DNA of 64,000 nt, taken from assembly GCA_036273715.1 (NCBI GenBank), contig DASUHB010000069.1, positions 124,001 to 188,000 of the forward strand, in the 5' to 3' direction. This DNA comes from Gemmatimonadaceae bacterium (GTDB taxonomy: Bacteria > Gemmatimonadota > Gemmatimonadetes > Gemmatimonadales > Gemmatimonadaceae). Every line of letters begins with the position of its first letter. Position 1 is the first letter of the stretch. Under the pieces are notes generated by a model. It worked only from the letters and a program-made list of their open reading frames with translations, did not search any database and was not told the DNA's origin. The position numbers were made by a program, and so were the translations under genes. Positions 1-8,390 of this stretch are shown piece after piece.

Positions 1-124
1 AGAGCACGAACAGAATTTCGCCCAGCCGCGTTTCGATGCGGCCCACCTGATACGTCTTGTCGGCCCGCGGCGTCGCCGAGAGCAAGGGCGCGGCGAGGAG
101 CAACGTGGAGAAGAGTCGGCGCAT
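1..124 (-). CDS. Cyclophilin-type peptidyl-prolyl isomerase, N-terminal fragment (cut by window edge)
   Basis: Reading leftward from an ATG at 124, 41 codons stay open to the window edge. The first ~20 residues look like a Sec signal peptide (MRRLFSTLLLAAPLLS...). They are followed by GRIETRLGEILFVL, which fits the first strand of periplasmic cyclophilins (pattern T-x-L-G-E/D-I-x-x-x-L). The likely role is proline isomerisation during folding of exported proteins. It lies 41 bases downstream of the RND operon on the same strand and could be its last cistron. Only the N-terminus is visible, so the catalytic Arg/Phe/His residues cannot be checked. An unrelated exported protein remains possible. 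Confidence 0.5.
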   Translation of the reverse strand, partial: MRRLFSTLLLAAPLLSATPRADKTYQVGRIETRLGEILFVL

Positions 125-165
125 GGATCAAACTTGACATGAGACGGTGCGGACCGACAGAGGGA

Positions 166-3100
166 TCAGTCGCCGCTCGGGTTGGGTGCCGGCTCCGGCG
201 CCGCGGCGCCCCGCGGTCCGCGCCGCCAATGGGCAAACTTGAATTGGAGCTCGTCGAAGTACGTGTAGAACACGGGCGTGACGTACAGCGTCACGAGCTG
301 CGAGAACGCCAGGCCGCCGACCACCGCCACGCCTAACGGACGCCGTGTCGCCGCGCCCGCGCCCCAGCCGACGGCGATCGGCAGCGCGGCCATGAGCGCC
401 GCCATGGTCGTCATCATGATCGGGCGGAAGCGCACGCTGGCGGCCTGCACGATCGCCTCCTGCGGCGACTTGTGTCCGGCGCGCTCGGCGTCGAGCGCGA
501 AATCGATCATCATGATGGCGTTCTTCTTCACGATCCCGATGAGCATGATGATGCCGACGAAGCCGTAGACATCGAGGCTCAGGCCGCAGACCACGAGCGC
601 CACCAGCGCGCCGAACGCGGCGAACGGCAGACCCGACAGGATCGTGATGGGGTGGACGAAGCTCTCGTACAACACGCCGAGGATCACGTAGATCACGAAG
701 ATCGCCAGCACCACGAGCAGCACCAGGCCCTGCTGCGTCACCATGAACGCCTGCGCGAGGCCGGAGAAGCTGGCGGCGATCGTCGAGGGCAGAACCTGCC
801 GCGCCTGCGCCTCCACGGCCGCGACCGCATTGCCTAACGACGCGCCCGGCGCGAGGTCGAACGAGATGGTCACCGCGGGCAGCTGGCCGGCGTGATTCAC
901 CGTCACCGGGCCGATACCCGTCTTGAAGGTGGCCACCGCGCTCAGCGGCAGGATCGTTCCCGTGGACGACCGCACCCAGAGTGAGCGCAACGATGGCACG
1001 TCCTGTTGGAACTGGGGCAGCAGCTCCATCACCACCCAGTACTCGTTGGTCGGCGTGTAGATCGTGGACACCTGCCGCTGGCCGAAGGCGTCGTACAGCG
1101 TGTTCTCGATTTCGGTGGCCGATACGCCTAACTGGCCGGCGCGGTCGCGGTCGATGTCGACCGTCACCTGCGGGCTCGCGATGAGCAGGTCGCTGGTCAC
1201 GTTCGCCAGCTGCGGCAGCGCGCGCAGCCGGGCCTCGAGCGTGCGCGACGCCTGGTCCAGCGCGTCGATGTCGCCGCTCTGCAGCGTGTACTGGTAGAGG
1301 CTCTTCGTCGTTAGGCCACCGATCTGGATGACCGGCGGATTCTGCACGTACACCGTGATGCCGGGGACGCCGCTGGTGGCGCGCGCCAGGTCGCGCGCCA
1401 CGTCGTCGGCGCCGCGGCGCCGGTCGGCGATCGGCTTCACGTCGATCGTCATCTGCCCCTGATTCGCCGCCGCCGATGTGCCCACCGATGACGTCACCGA
1501 CACTACGGCCGGATCTTTGGCGATGATCGCCGCGGCTTCGCCCTGCCGCCGGATCAATTGGTCGTACGACACGCCCTGCGCTGCTTCCGTGGTCGCGGTG
1601 AGCTGGCCCGTGTCGTCGCTCGGGAACAAGCCCTTTGGCGTCACCCAGAACAGCCACGCCGTGGCCACCAGCACGATGAACGAGAACACGAGCGTGCGCA
1701 CACGATGCAGCATCACCCAGTCGAGGCTCCGCTCGTACGCCTTGAGCCATCGCTCGTAGATGCGCTCCGTGGTCATGTAGAACTTGCCGTGCGTGCGCCC
1801 GTGATCGCCGCGCAGGAAGCGGCTCGACAACATCGGCGTGAGCGTGAGCGACACGAAGCCCGACACGAGAATCGAAACCGCAATCGTGACCGCGAATTCG
1901 TGGAACAGCTTGCCGATGATCCCGCCCATGAACAGGATCGGAATGAACACCGCGGCCAGCGACAACGTCATCGAGAGAATCGTGAACCCCACCTCGCTTG
2001 CGCCGTCGAGCGCGGCTTGCATGGGCGGTTTTCCCATCTCGAGATGGCGCACGATGTTCTCGAGCATCACGATCGCGTCGTCGACCACGAAGCCCACGGC
2101 GAGGGTGAGCGCCATGAGCGAGAGGTTGTCGAGACTGTAGTGGAGCAGGTACATCGCCGAGAACGTGCCGATGATCGACATCGGCAGCGCCAGACTCGGG
2201 ATGATCGTGGCCGACGCATTTCTGAGGAACAGAAAGATCACGAGCACGACGAGCGCGAGCGTCAGCTCGAGCGTGAACGTGACGTCGTGCACCGATGCCT
2301 GGATCGACGTCGACCGGTCGTACAGCAGATGCACCTGCACGCCGGCCGGAATGTCGCCCGAGAGCTTTGCCAGCGCCGCTTTGACGCGCTCGGCGACGGC
2401 GACGGTGTTCGTGCCCGGCTGCCGTTGAATCGCGAGCACCACCGCGCGCGATCCGTTGTACCAGCTCGCGGTCTTGGTGTTCTGCACGTTGTCGGTCACC
2501 TGGCCTAACTCATCCAGGTGCACGGGCGCGCCGTTGTGGTAGGCAACGACCATGTTCCGGAACTGCTGCGCGTCCGACAATTGACCGGTGGCCTGCACGG
2601 TGAGGGCCGCCTTGGGTCCCCACAGCACGCCGGTGGGCAGGTTGACATTCTGCGCGGCGACGGCGGTTGCGACGTCTTCGAGCGCCAGATTGCGCGACGC
2701 GAGCTGCGACGGGTCGAGCTGGATGCGCACCGCGTATTTTTCGGACCCGAACACCAGCACCTGCGCGACGCCGCCGACCATGGACAGATGTTGCGCGATG
2801 GTCGTCTCGCCCACCTCGTCGAGTGTGTAGAGCGGCACGACGTCCGACGTGAGCGCGAGCGTGATGATCGGGGCGCTCGCCGGATTCGTTTTCTGATACG
2901 ACGGCGGCAGGATGCCCTGCGGCAGCGTGCGCAACGTTTGGGTGATCGCCGCCTGCACGTCCTGCGCGGCGGCATCGATGTCGCGGTCCAACGTGAACTG
3001 CACGACGATCTGCGTTTGGCCGAGGCTCGACGTCGAGGTCATGTTGTCGATGCCGGCGATCGTCGAGAATTGCTTTTCGAGCGGCGTGGCCACGGTCGCC

Positions 3101-3279
3101 GCCATCGTCGCCGGGCTCGCGCCGGGCAGCACCGCACTGACGGTAATGGTCGGATAGTCGACGTTGGGGAGGTCGCTCACCGGCAGGCCGCGATAGGCGA
3201 TGATCCCGAAGAACAGGATCGCCACCATGACCAGCGTGGTCATGATCGGCCGCTTGATGAACAGGGTGGTGAAGTTCAT
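166..3279 (-). CDS. RND efflux pump inner-membrane permease (HAE1/AcrB-MdtC type), second copy of the operon
   Basis: A 1037-residue RND permease, the normal length for the family. It has the N-terminal cytoplasmic start and TM1 (FIKRPIMTTLVMVAILFFG), two large periplasmic loops, and the proton-relay pair D400-D401 in TM4 (GFVVDDAIVMLENI), equivalent to the AcrB Asp pair. The C-terminal half repeats the fold (GFVGIIMLIGIVKKNAIMM around residue 930). It exports drugs or other amphiphiles using the proton gradient. Its ATG lies 3 bases after the stop of the upstream permease, so the two are translationally coupled. Two different permeases in tandem recall MdtB/MdtC, which work as a heteromultimer. 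No TolC-like outer-membrane channel gene lies in the window, so the pump must borrow one. The substrate cannot be read from sequence. Confidence 0.95.
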   Translation of the reverse strand: MNFTTLFIKRPIMTTLVMVAILFFGIIAYRGLPVSDLPNVDYPTITVSAVLPGASPATMAATVATPLEKQFSTIAGIDNMTSTSSLGQTQIVVQFTLDRDIDAAAQDVQAAITQTLRTLPQGILPPSYQKTNPASAPIITLALTSDVVPLYTLDEVGETTIAQHLSMVGGVAQVLVFGSEKYAVRIQLDPSQLASRNLALEDVATAVAAQNVNLPTGVLWGPKAALTVQATGQLSDAQQFRNMVVAYHNGAPVHLDELGQVTDNVQNTKTASWYNGSRAVVLAIQRQPGTNTVAVAERVKAALAKLSGDIPAGVQVHLLYDRSTSIQASVHDVTFTLELTLALVVLVIFLFLRNASATIIPSLALPMSIIGTFSAMYLLHYSLDNLSLMALTLAVGFVVDDAIVMLENIVRHLEMGKPPMQAALDGASEVGFTILSMTLSLAAVFIPILFMGGIIGKLFHEFAVTIAVSILVSGFVSLTLTPMLSSRFLRGDHGRTHGKFYMTTERIYERWLKAYERSLDWVMLHRVRTLVFSFIVLVATAWLFWVTPKGLFPSDDTGQLTATTEAAQGVSYDQLIRRQGEAAAIIAKDPAVVSVTSSVGTSAAANQGQMTIDVKPIADRRRGADDVARDLARATSGVPGITVYVQNPPVIQIGGLTTKSLYQYTLQSGDIDALDQASRTLEARLRALPQLANVTSDLLIASPQVTVDIDRDRAGQLGVSATEIENTLYDAFGQRQVSTIYTPTNEYWVVMELLPQFQQDVPSLRSLWVRSSTGTILPLSAVATFKTGIGPVTVNHAGQLPAVTISFDLAPGASLGNAVAAVEAQARQVLPSTIAASFSGLAQAFMVTQQGLVLLVVLAIFVIYVILGVLYESFVHPITILSGLPFAAFGALVALVVCGLSLDVYGFVGIIMLIGIVKKNAIMMIDFALDAERAGHKSPQEAIVQAASVRFRPIMMTTMAALMAALPIAVGWGAGAATRRPLGVAVVGGLAFSQLVTLYVTPVFYTYFDELQFKFAHWRRGPRGAAAPEPAPNPSGD

Positions 3280-3282
3280 CGG

Positions 3283-6200
3283 TTAGTCGTCCGCGCCCGG
3301 AGACGGCTCGGGCTCGAGCGGCGTGCGATGCAACCGGCGGCTGATGCGGCCCGGCAGGCCGGCGAGCCAGCTCTGCGCGTCGTCCAGATACGTGTAGAAC
3401 ACGGGCGTCACGTACAGCGTCACGATCTGCGAGAAGGCGAGGCCGCCGACGACGGCGACGCCTAACGGACGCCGCGACGCGGCGCTCGGCCCGACGCCAA
3501 TGGCGATCGGCAGCGTCCCCATGATCGCCGCACAGGTGGTCATGATGATCGGCCGGAACCGGACGCTGGCCGCCTTCACGATCGCCTCGGCCGGCGAGGA
3601 ATGCTCGGTGCGCTCGGTCTGCACCGCGAAGTCGATCATCATGATCGCGTTCTTCTTGACAATGCCGATGAGCATGATGACCCCGACGTAGCCGTACACG
3701 TCCAGCTCGACGTGCGTGATCACGAGCGCCAGGAGCGCGCCGAACGCGGCGAAGGGCAATCCGGTCAGAATCGTGATCGGATGGATGAAGCTCTCGTAGA
3801 GGATGCCGAGGATCACGTAGATCACGAAGATCGTGATCAGGAGCAGCACGCCGAGTCCCTGCTCGGACGATTGGAACGCCTGCGCCGTGCCGGCGAAGCC
3901 GGTGGTGATGTCCGCCGGCAGCGTGGTGCGCGCGACGTCCTCCACCGCCGCCACCGCCGCGCCCAACGATTCGTTGGGCGGCGTGTTGAACGAGATGGTG
4001 ACCGACGGCAGCTGGCCCGAATGATTCACCGCCGCCGGCCCGACGCCGCGCTCGAAGTCGGCGATGTCCGCCAGGCGGACCGCCTTGCTCCCGCTGCCGG
4101 GCACGTACAGGTGGGCGAGCGCGGCGGCATCGAGCTGGTCCTTGGGCAGCGTCTGCATCACCACCCAATACTCGTTGCTCGCGGTGTAGATGGTCGAGAC
4201 CTGCTGCTCGTTGTACGCCGTGGCGAGCGACTGCTCGATCGCCTGCGGCGTTACGCCTAACTGAGCCGCGCGGTCGCGGTCGATCCGCACCGTGATCTGC
4301 GGGTTCTGGTTGAGCAGGTCGGTGGTCACGCCGGTGAGAATCGGCAGCGTCCGCAGCTTCGCCACCAGGACGTCCGTCCAGTGGTACAGCTCGTTCACAT
4401 CGCTGCTCTGCAGCGTGAACTGGTACTGCCCCTTCGACGACCGCCCGCCGATGCGAATGCTCGGGGGATTTTGGATGAACACGGTGAGCCCGGGAATGCG
4501 CGAGAGCTTGCGCGACAGTTCGGCGGACACGACGTCGCCGGATGGCCGCTGGCCCGCGGGCTTGAGCGCGAGGAACAACGAGCCCTGGTTGGTCGCGCTC
4601 GACGGACCGCCGGAGCCAACCGATGTCATGTAGCCGGCGACGTTCGTGTCCTTGGCGACGATCGACCGCGCAATGGTGCTGAGCCGCACCATCTCGTCGT
4701 AAGACGTGCCCTCTGCTGCTTCGGTGGTCCCGGACAAGAGACCGGAGTCGTCCGGTGGGAAGAGCCCCTTGGGCACGATCGCGAACAACACCACCGTGAG
4801 CACGAGGATCAACACCGAGAACACGAGCGTGAGCGGGCGGTGGCGCATCGTCCATGCAAGGCTGCGCTCGTACGCGCGCAGCCAACCGTTGAACATGCGC
4901 TCGCTCCACTCGTACACCCGGCCGTGGTGCACCTCGTGGGGCGGTTTCAGGAACCGGCTGCAGAGCATCGGCGTGAGCGTCACCGAGACGAAGCCGGACA
5001 CGATCACCGCGGCGGCAATCGTGATCGCGAACTCGCGGAACAGCCGGCCGATGAGGCCGCCCATGAAAATGAGCGGAATGAACACCGCCGCCAGCGACAG
5101 CGTCATCGAGAGAATCGTGAAACCGACCTCCGAGGCGCCTTCGAGCGCCGCCGCGAGCGGCGGTTTGCCCATCTCCTGATGCCTAACGATGTTCTCCAGC
5201 ATCACGATGGCGTCATCGATCACGAAGCCGACCGCCAGCGTGAGCGCCATGAGCGAGAGGTTGTCGATGCTGAAATTGAGCAGCGCCATGACGGCGAAGG
5301 TCCCGACCACCGCCATCGGCAGCGTGAGACTCGGGATCAGCGTCGCGACACCGTTGCGGATGAACAGGAAGATCACGAGGATCACGAGCGCCAGCGCCAG
5401 CACGAGCGAGAACTTGACATCGTGCACCGATCGCTCGATCGATACCGAGCGATCGTACCGCACGTTCATCGAAACATCGGATGGAATTTCGTGCTGGATC
5501 TCGGCGAGCACGGCTTTGACGGCAGTCGCGACGGCGACGGTGTTCGTGCCCGGCTGCCGCTCCACCGCGAGCACGATCGCGCGTTCATCGTTGTACCAGC
5601 TCGCCGCCTTGTCGTTTTGCACGTCGTCCAGCACGTTGCCTAACTCTGCCAGGTGGACCGGCGAGCCGTTGTGGTAGGCGACGACCAGCCGGCGGAACTG
5701 TGCGGCGTCGCTGAGCTGTCCGGTGGCCAACACGGTGTAGGTGCGCGCGGGACCGTACAGCACGCCCGTGGGCAGCACCACGTTGTTGGCGCGTATCGCC
5801 TGCGACACTTGCTGCATGCTCAGGTTGCGCGCCGCGAGCTGCTGCGGGTCGAGCTCGATGCGCACCGCATACTTCTGCGAGCCGTACACCGAGACCTCGG
5901 CGACGCCGTCCACCATCGACAGTCGTTGGGCGATCGTGGTCTCGCCATATTCATCCAGCACCGGCAGCGGCACCACCTTGGACGTGAGCGCGATGAACAG
6001 AATGGGCGCGGCCGCGGGATTCTGCTTGCGGTACGACGGCGGGATGATGTTCGACGGAAGATTCGGCAGCGCCTGGGAGATGGCCGCGTTCACGTCCTGC
6101 GCGGCCGCGTCGACGTTGCGGTCGAGCGAGAATTGCAGCGTCACCCGCGTCGAGCCCAGTGTGCTGGTCGACGTGATGTTGTCGATGCCGGCGATGGCGG

Positions 6201-6414
6201 AGAACGACTTCTCGAGTGGCGTCGCCACGGTGGCAGCCATCGTCTCCGGGCTCGCGCCGGAGAGACTCGCACTCACGGAAATCGTGGGATAGTCCACCGT
6301 CGGCAAGTCGCTCACGGGCAGTCGCGCGTACGCGACGACGCCGAACACGAGGATCATGACCATGAGCAGCGTCGTCATGACCGGCCGGCGGATGAACAGC
6401 CCGGTGAGTCTCAT
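3283..6414 (-). CDS. RND efflux pump inner-membrane permease (HAE1/AcrB-MdtB type), first copy of the operon
   Basis: A 1043-residue RND permease, paralogous to the next gene and alignable with it almost without gaps over the first 400 residues. The TM4 proton-relay motif GFVIDDAIVMLENI places Asp400-Asp401 in the expected position. The RRPVMTTLLMV start, the GASPETMAATVATPLE motif of the first porter domain and the repeated TM bundle are all present. It begins 34 bases after the adaptor stop and is followed within 3 bases by the second permease. The order adaptor-permease-permease matches mdtABC-type operons. The two permeases differ in the porter loops, so they probably form a mixed trimer rather than being a recent duplication. 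Confidence 0.95.
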   Translation of the reverse strand: MRLTGLFIRRPVMTTLLMVMILVFGVVAYARLPVSDLPTVDYPTISVSASLSGASPETMAATVATPLEKSFSAIAGIDNITSTSTLGSTRVTLQFSLDRNVDAAAQDVNAAISQALPNLPSNIIPPSYRKQNPAAAPILFIALTSKVVPLPVLDEYGETTIAQRLSMVDGVAEVSVYGSQKYAVRIELDPQQLAARNLSMQQVSQAIRANNVVLPTGVLYGPARTYTVLATGQLSDAAQFRRLVVAYHNGSPVHLAELGNVLDDVQNDKAASWYNDERAIVLAVERQPGTNTVAVATAVKAVLAEIQHEIPSDVSMNVRYDRSVSIERSVHDVKFSLVLALALVILVIFLFIRNGVATLIPSLTLPMAVVGTFAVMALLNFSIDNLSLMALTLAVGFVIDDAIVMLENIVRHQEMGKPPLAAALEGASEVGFTILSMTLSLAAVFIPLIFMGGLIGRLFREFAITIAAAVIVSGFVSVTLTPMLCSRFLKPPHEVHHGRVYEWSERMFNGWLRAYERSLAWTMRHRPLTLVFSVLILVLTVVLFAIVPKGLFPPDDSGLLSGTTEAAEGTSYDEMVRLSTIARSIVAKDTNVAGYMTSVGSGGPSSATNQGSLFLALKPAGQRPSGDVVSAELSRKLSRIPGLTVFIQNPPSIRIGGRSSKGQYQFTLQSSDVNELYHWTDVLVAKLRTLPILTGVTTDLLNQNPQITVRIDRDRAAQLGVTPQAIEQSLATAYNEQQVSTIYTASNEYWVVMQTLPKDQLDAAALAHLYVPGSGSKAVRLADIADFERGVGPAAVNHSGQLPSVTISFNTPPNESLGAAVAAVEDVARTTLPADITTGFAGTAQAFQSSEQGLGVLLLITIFVIYVILGILYESFIHPITILTGLPFAAFGALLALVITHVELDVYGYVGVIMLIGIVKKNAIMMIDFAVQTERTEHSSPAEAIVKAASVRFRPIIMTTCAAIMGTLPIAIGVGPSAASRRPLGVAVVGGLAFSQIVTLYVTPVFYTYLDDAQSWLAGLPGRISRRLHRTPLEPEPSPGADD

Positions 6415-6448
6415 CGCATCGCGCGACCGAGGGCCGCGCTCCTCCGCA

Positions 6449-7711
6449 TCATTGCGACTTCCGTCGGCGCGACGTGCCGCTGGATCTCGAATCCGTCGAG
6501 GCAGGCGACGCCACAGCGGCCGCCGAGCTCAAGATCGAAACCTTGGCGCCGGGCGTCAGGCGCGACTGGCCGTCGGTGACCACGCGCTGGCCTGCCGTTA
6601 GGCCGGAGGCGATCACCGTCACGTTGCCGGCCACCCGCTCGACCGAGACGGGGATCTGCCGGGCGACGTCCGCGCTGTCGACCACGTAGACGTAGGTTCC
6701 CTGCTGGCCCGTCTGCACGGCCGTTGCCGGCACCGTGAGCGCGTTCTGTTCGGTAAAGAGCCGCAGGGACGTGGACACGAACTCGCCCGCCCACAGCGTC
6801 GCCGCCGTATTGTCGAACGTCGCCTTGAGCGTGATCGTGCCGGTCGTCGTGTCGACCGCGTTGTCGATGAAAAACAGGCGGCCGGTGGCCGGTGGAATCG
6901 ATGGCATCTGCCGCGACGCGATCGTGTCCGACGCGTAAGGCGATGCGCCGTTAGGATCGCCTGGCGGTCCGGTCGTCGACGTGGTGGAGTCGGCCGTCGA
7001 TTGCGTACTCGGCACCGCGGTCACCGGCAGCGCCGATTGCGCCGCATAGCGCTGGATGAGCGGCAGATCGGTGCCGGGAACCGCGAAGCGAACGAGGATC
7101 GGCTTGATCTGATTGATCACCACGAGCGGCGTGCCCTGGGCCGCGTGCACGAGATTGCCTTCGCGCACGAGCAACGCGCCGGTGCGGCCATCGATCGGCG
7201 CGCGCACGGTGGTGTTGCGGAGATTGAATGCGGCGTTGGCGAGCGTAGCGCGGTCTGCCTTGACCGTTGCGACGGCGGCGGCGGCGGTGGCGCGAATCTG
7301 ATCGGCCTGCTCGTGCGTGACGTAATCCTGCTTGACTAACGAATCGTACCGCGGCACTTCGCGCTCGGCGTTCGCGGCCGTGGCGCTGTCGCGAGCCAGC
7401 GCGGCGAGGGCTTGATCGTATGCCGCCTGGTATGGCCTGGGTTCGATCTGGAACAACGGCTGCCCCTGCTTCACGTCGTCGCCTTCGCGAAAATCGACGC
7501 GCGTGATCACGCCATCGACTTGCGGCGCAACGTTCGCGAGTTGCGTCGGCATGACGAGACCGTTGGCATCAATGTCGTACGGGACGGCCGCGCGGGCGAC
7601 CGGCTTGACCGTGACCGGGATTGCGGCGCGCCGCGGCGCGGCCTTGGTCTTGGAGCACCCGGCGGCGAGCAGCGCCGCCAGGCACGCGGCGGCGGCCGCG
7701 CGAGCGATCAC
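6449..7711 (-). CDS. RND efflux periplasmic adaptor lipoprotein (MFP/HlyD family, MdtA-like)
   Basis: The membrane-fusion subunit that links the two RND permeases to an outer-membrane channel. I place the start at the GTG at 7711, because it gives a clean lipoprotein signal (ARAAAAACLAALLAAGC, lipobox LAAG-C). An in-frame ATG at 7819 would add 36 Arg/Pro-rich residues in front of the signal. After the lipid anchor come the barrel/lipoyl-like half motif (VDGVITRVDFREGDDVKQGQPLFQI), a helical hairpin rich in Ala and charged residues, and the second lipoyl half (TTVRAPIDGRTGALLVREGNLV). A beta-barrel and membrane-proximal domain end the protein. A Ser/Thr/Pro/Gly-rich insertion (about residues 240-265) is unusual for the family. 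First gene of the efflux operon. Confidence 0.9.
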   Translation of the reverse strand: MIARAAAAACLAALLAAGCSKTKAAPRRAAIPVTVKPVARAAVPYDIDANGLVMPTQLANVAPQVDGVITRVDFREGDDVKQGQPLFQIEPRPYQAAYDQALAALARDSATAANAEREVPRYDSLVKQDYVTHEQADQIRATAAAAVATVKADRATLANAAFNLRNTTVRAPIDGRTGALLVREGNLVHAAQGTPLVVINQIKPILVRFAVPGTDLPLIQRYAAQSALPVTAVPSTQSTADSTTSTTGPPGDPNGASPYASDTIASRQMPSIPPATGRLFFIDNAVDTTTGTITLKATFDNTAATLWAGEFVSTSLRLFTEQNALTVPATAVQTGQQGTYVYVVDSADVARQIPVSVERVAGNVTVIASGLTAGQRVVTDGQSRLTPGAKVSILSSAAAVASPASTDSRSSGTSRRRKSQ

Positions 7712-8115
7712 CGTGTCACCGACCCTCGCCGGCGGCCTGCCTAACGCGGTGCGGGCGGCGCCCGGAGAGGCCGGCGCGGCAGCGCGTCCATCGCGGTCCT
7801 GCGGAGAGGGCCAGCGCATCGTGGATTGGGTTCCGTGGCAAGGTGTTCGGCCCGGGTCTCGTGGTTCTCAAGTAATATGCCGGAGGCTGCCCTTTCGTTG
7901 GACGCGAGCCGCGAGCGAGCGCACGGTGCGCCGGGCGGCGGCGAGCGGACTCTGCCCTGCAACCGGCGCTGCTGCCTCTCGGGCGCCGGCATGTGACCGC
8001 AATCGCGTCGCGATGCGCGATCGCCCGGGGCCACTGTCGCAGCGGGAATGAGACTTGATGGAATGCCGGGGTTCGACGCCCGAGATGCGGATCACTACCG
8101 ACGCGGAGGTATTCC
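7712..8115 (+). other. Non-coding stretch between the RND operon and a divergent small gene
   Basis: About 400 bases, of which the first 108 would be coding if the adaptor starts at the upstream ATG. Open frames here are arginine/alanine-rich and look like GC-driven shadows. The region must hold the divergent promoters for the efflux operon and the CxxC gene, but I see no convincing -35/-10 pair or operator. The only clear signal is the ribosome binding site GGAGG at about 8105-8109, just before the ATG at 8116. Confidence 0.4.
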
Positions 8116-8370
8116 ATGGCGCGATGTGAAGTGTGCGGCAACGACTACGACATGGCCTTCCAAGTCGTAACCGCCGGCTACACACACACCTTCGACAGTT
8201 TCGAGTGCGCCATTCACAAGTTGGCGCCGATGTGCGAGCACTGCGGATGCCGGGTCATCGGACACGGCGTGCAGGCAGGTGCGTCGTACTATTGCTGCGC
8301 GCACTGCGCACGCGAGCACGGGGCAACGGCGGCGGTCGACAACGTCGAGCACGCCATGCACGCCGGTTAG
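8116..8370 (+). CDS. Small cysteine-rich putative metal-binding protein, 84 aa
   Basis: A short cytosolic protein with paired cysteines: C4-x2-C7 at the start (CEVCGNDY), C32 within FECAIH, and a second cluster MCEHCGCRVIG followed by YYCCAHCAREHG. The arrangement of two CxxC knuckles and a CCxxC motif indicates a zinc ribbon or treble-clef-like metal site. The pattern HTFDSFECAIHxLAP...GCRxIGHGV is one I associate with small uncharacterised proteins in Actinobacteria and Proteobacteria, so it is conserved although the function is unknown. A strong GGAGG lies seven bases before the ATG. It is transcribed away from the efflux operon and towards the convergent ADOP permease. No signal peptide. 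Confidence 0.75.
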   Translation: MARCEVCGNDYDMAFQVVTAGYTHTFDSFECAIHKLAPMCEHCGCRVIGHGVQAGASYYCCAHCAREHGATAAVDNVEHAMHAG

Positions 8371-8390
8371 CACTCGCGCGGACGCGATCG

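Noticed and set aside
128-1750. 540-codon minus-strand open frame over the RND permease
   Set aside because: It lies in an alternative frame of the permease; very Arg/Ala/Gly-rich, no homology, no start signal. The same holds for other long overlapping frames over 2510-4909, 4381-5643, 52508-53824 and 58532-59830.
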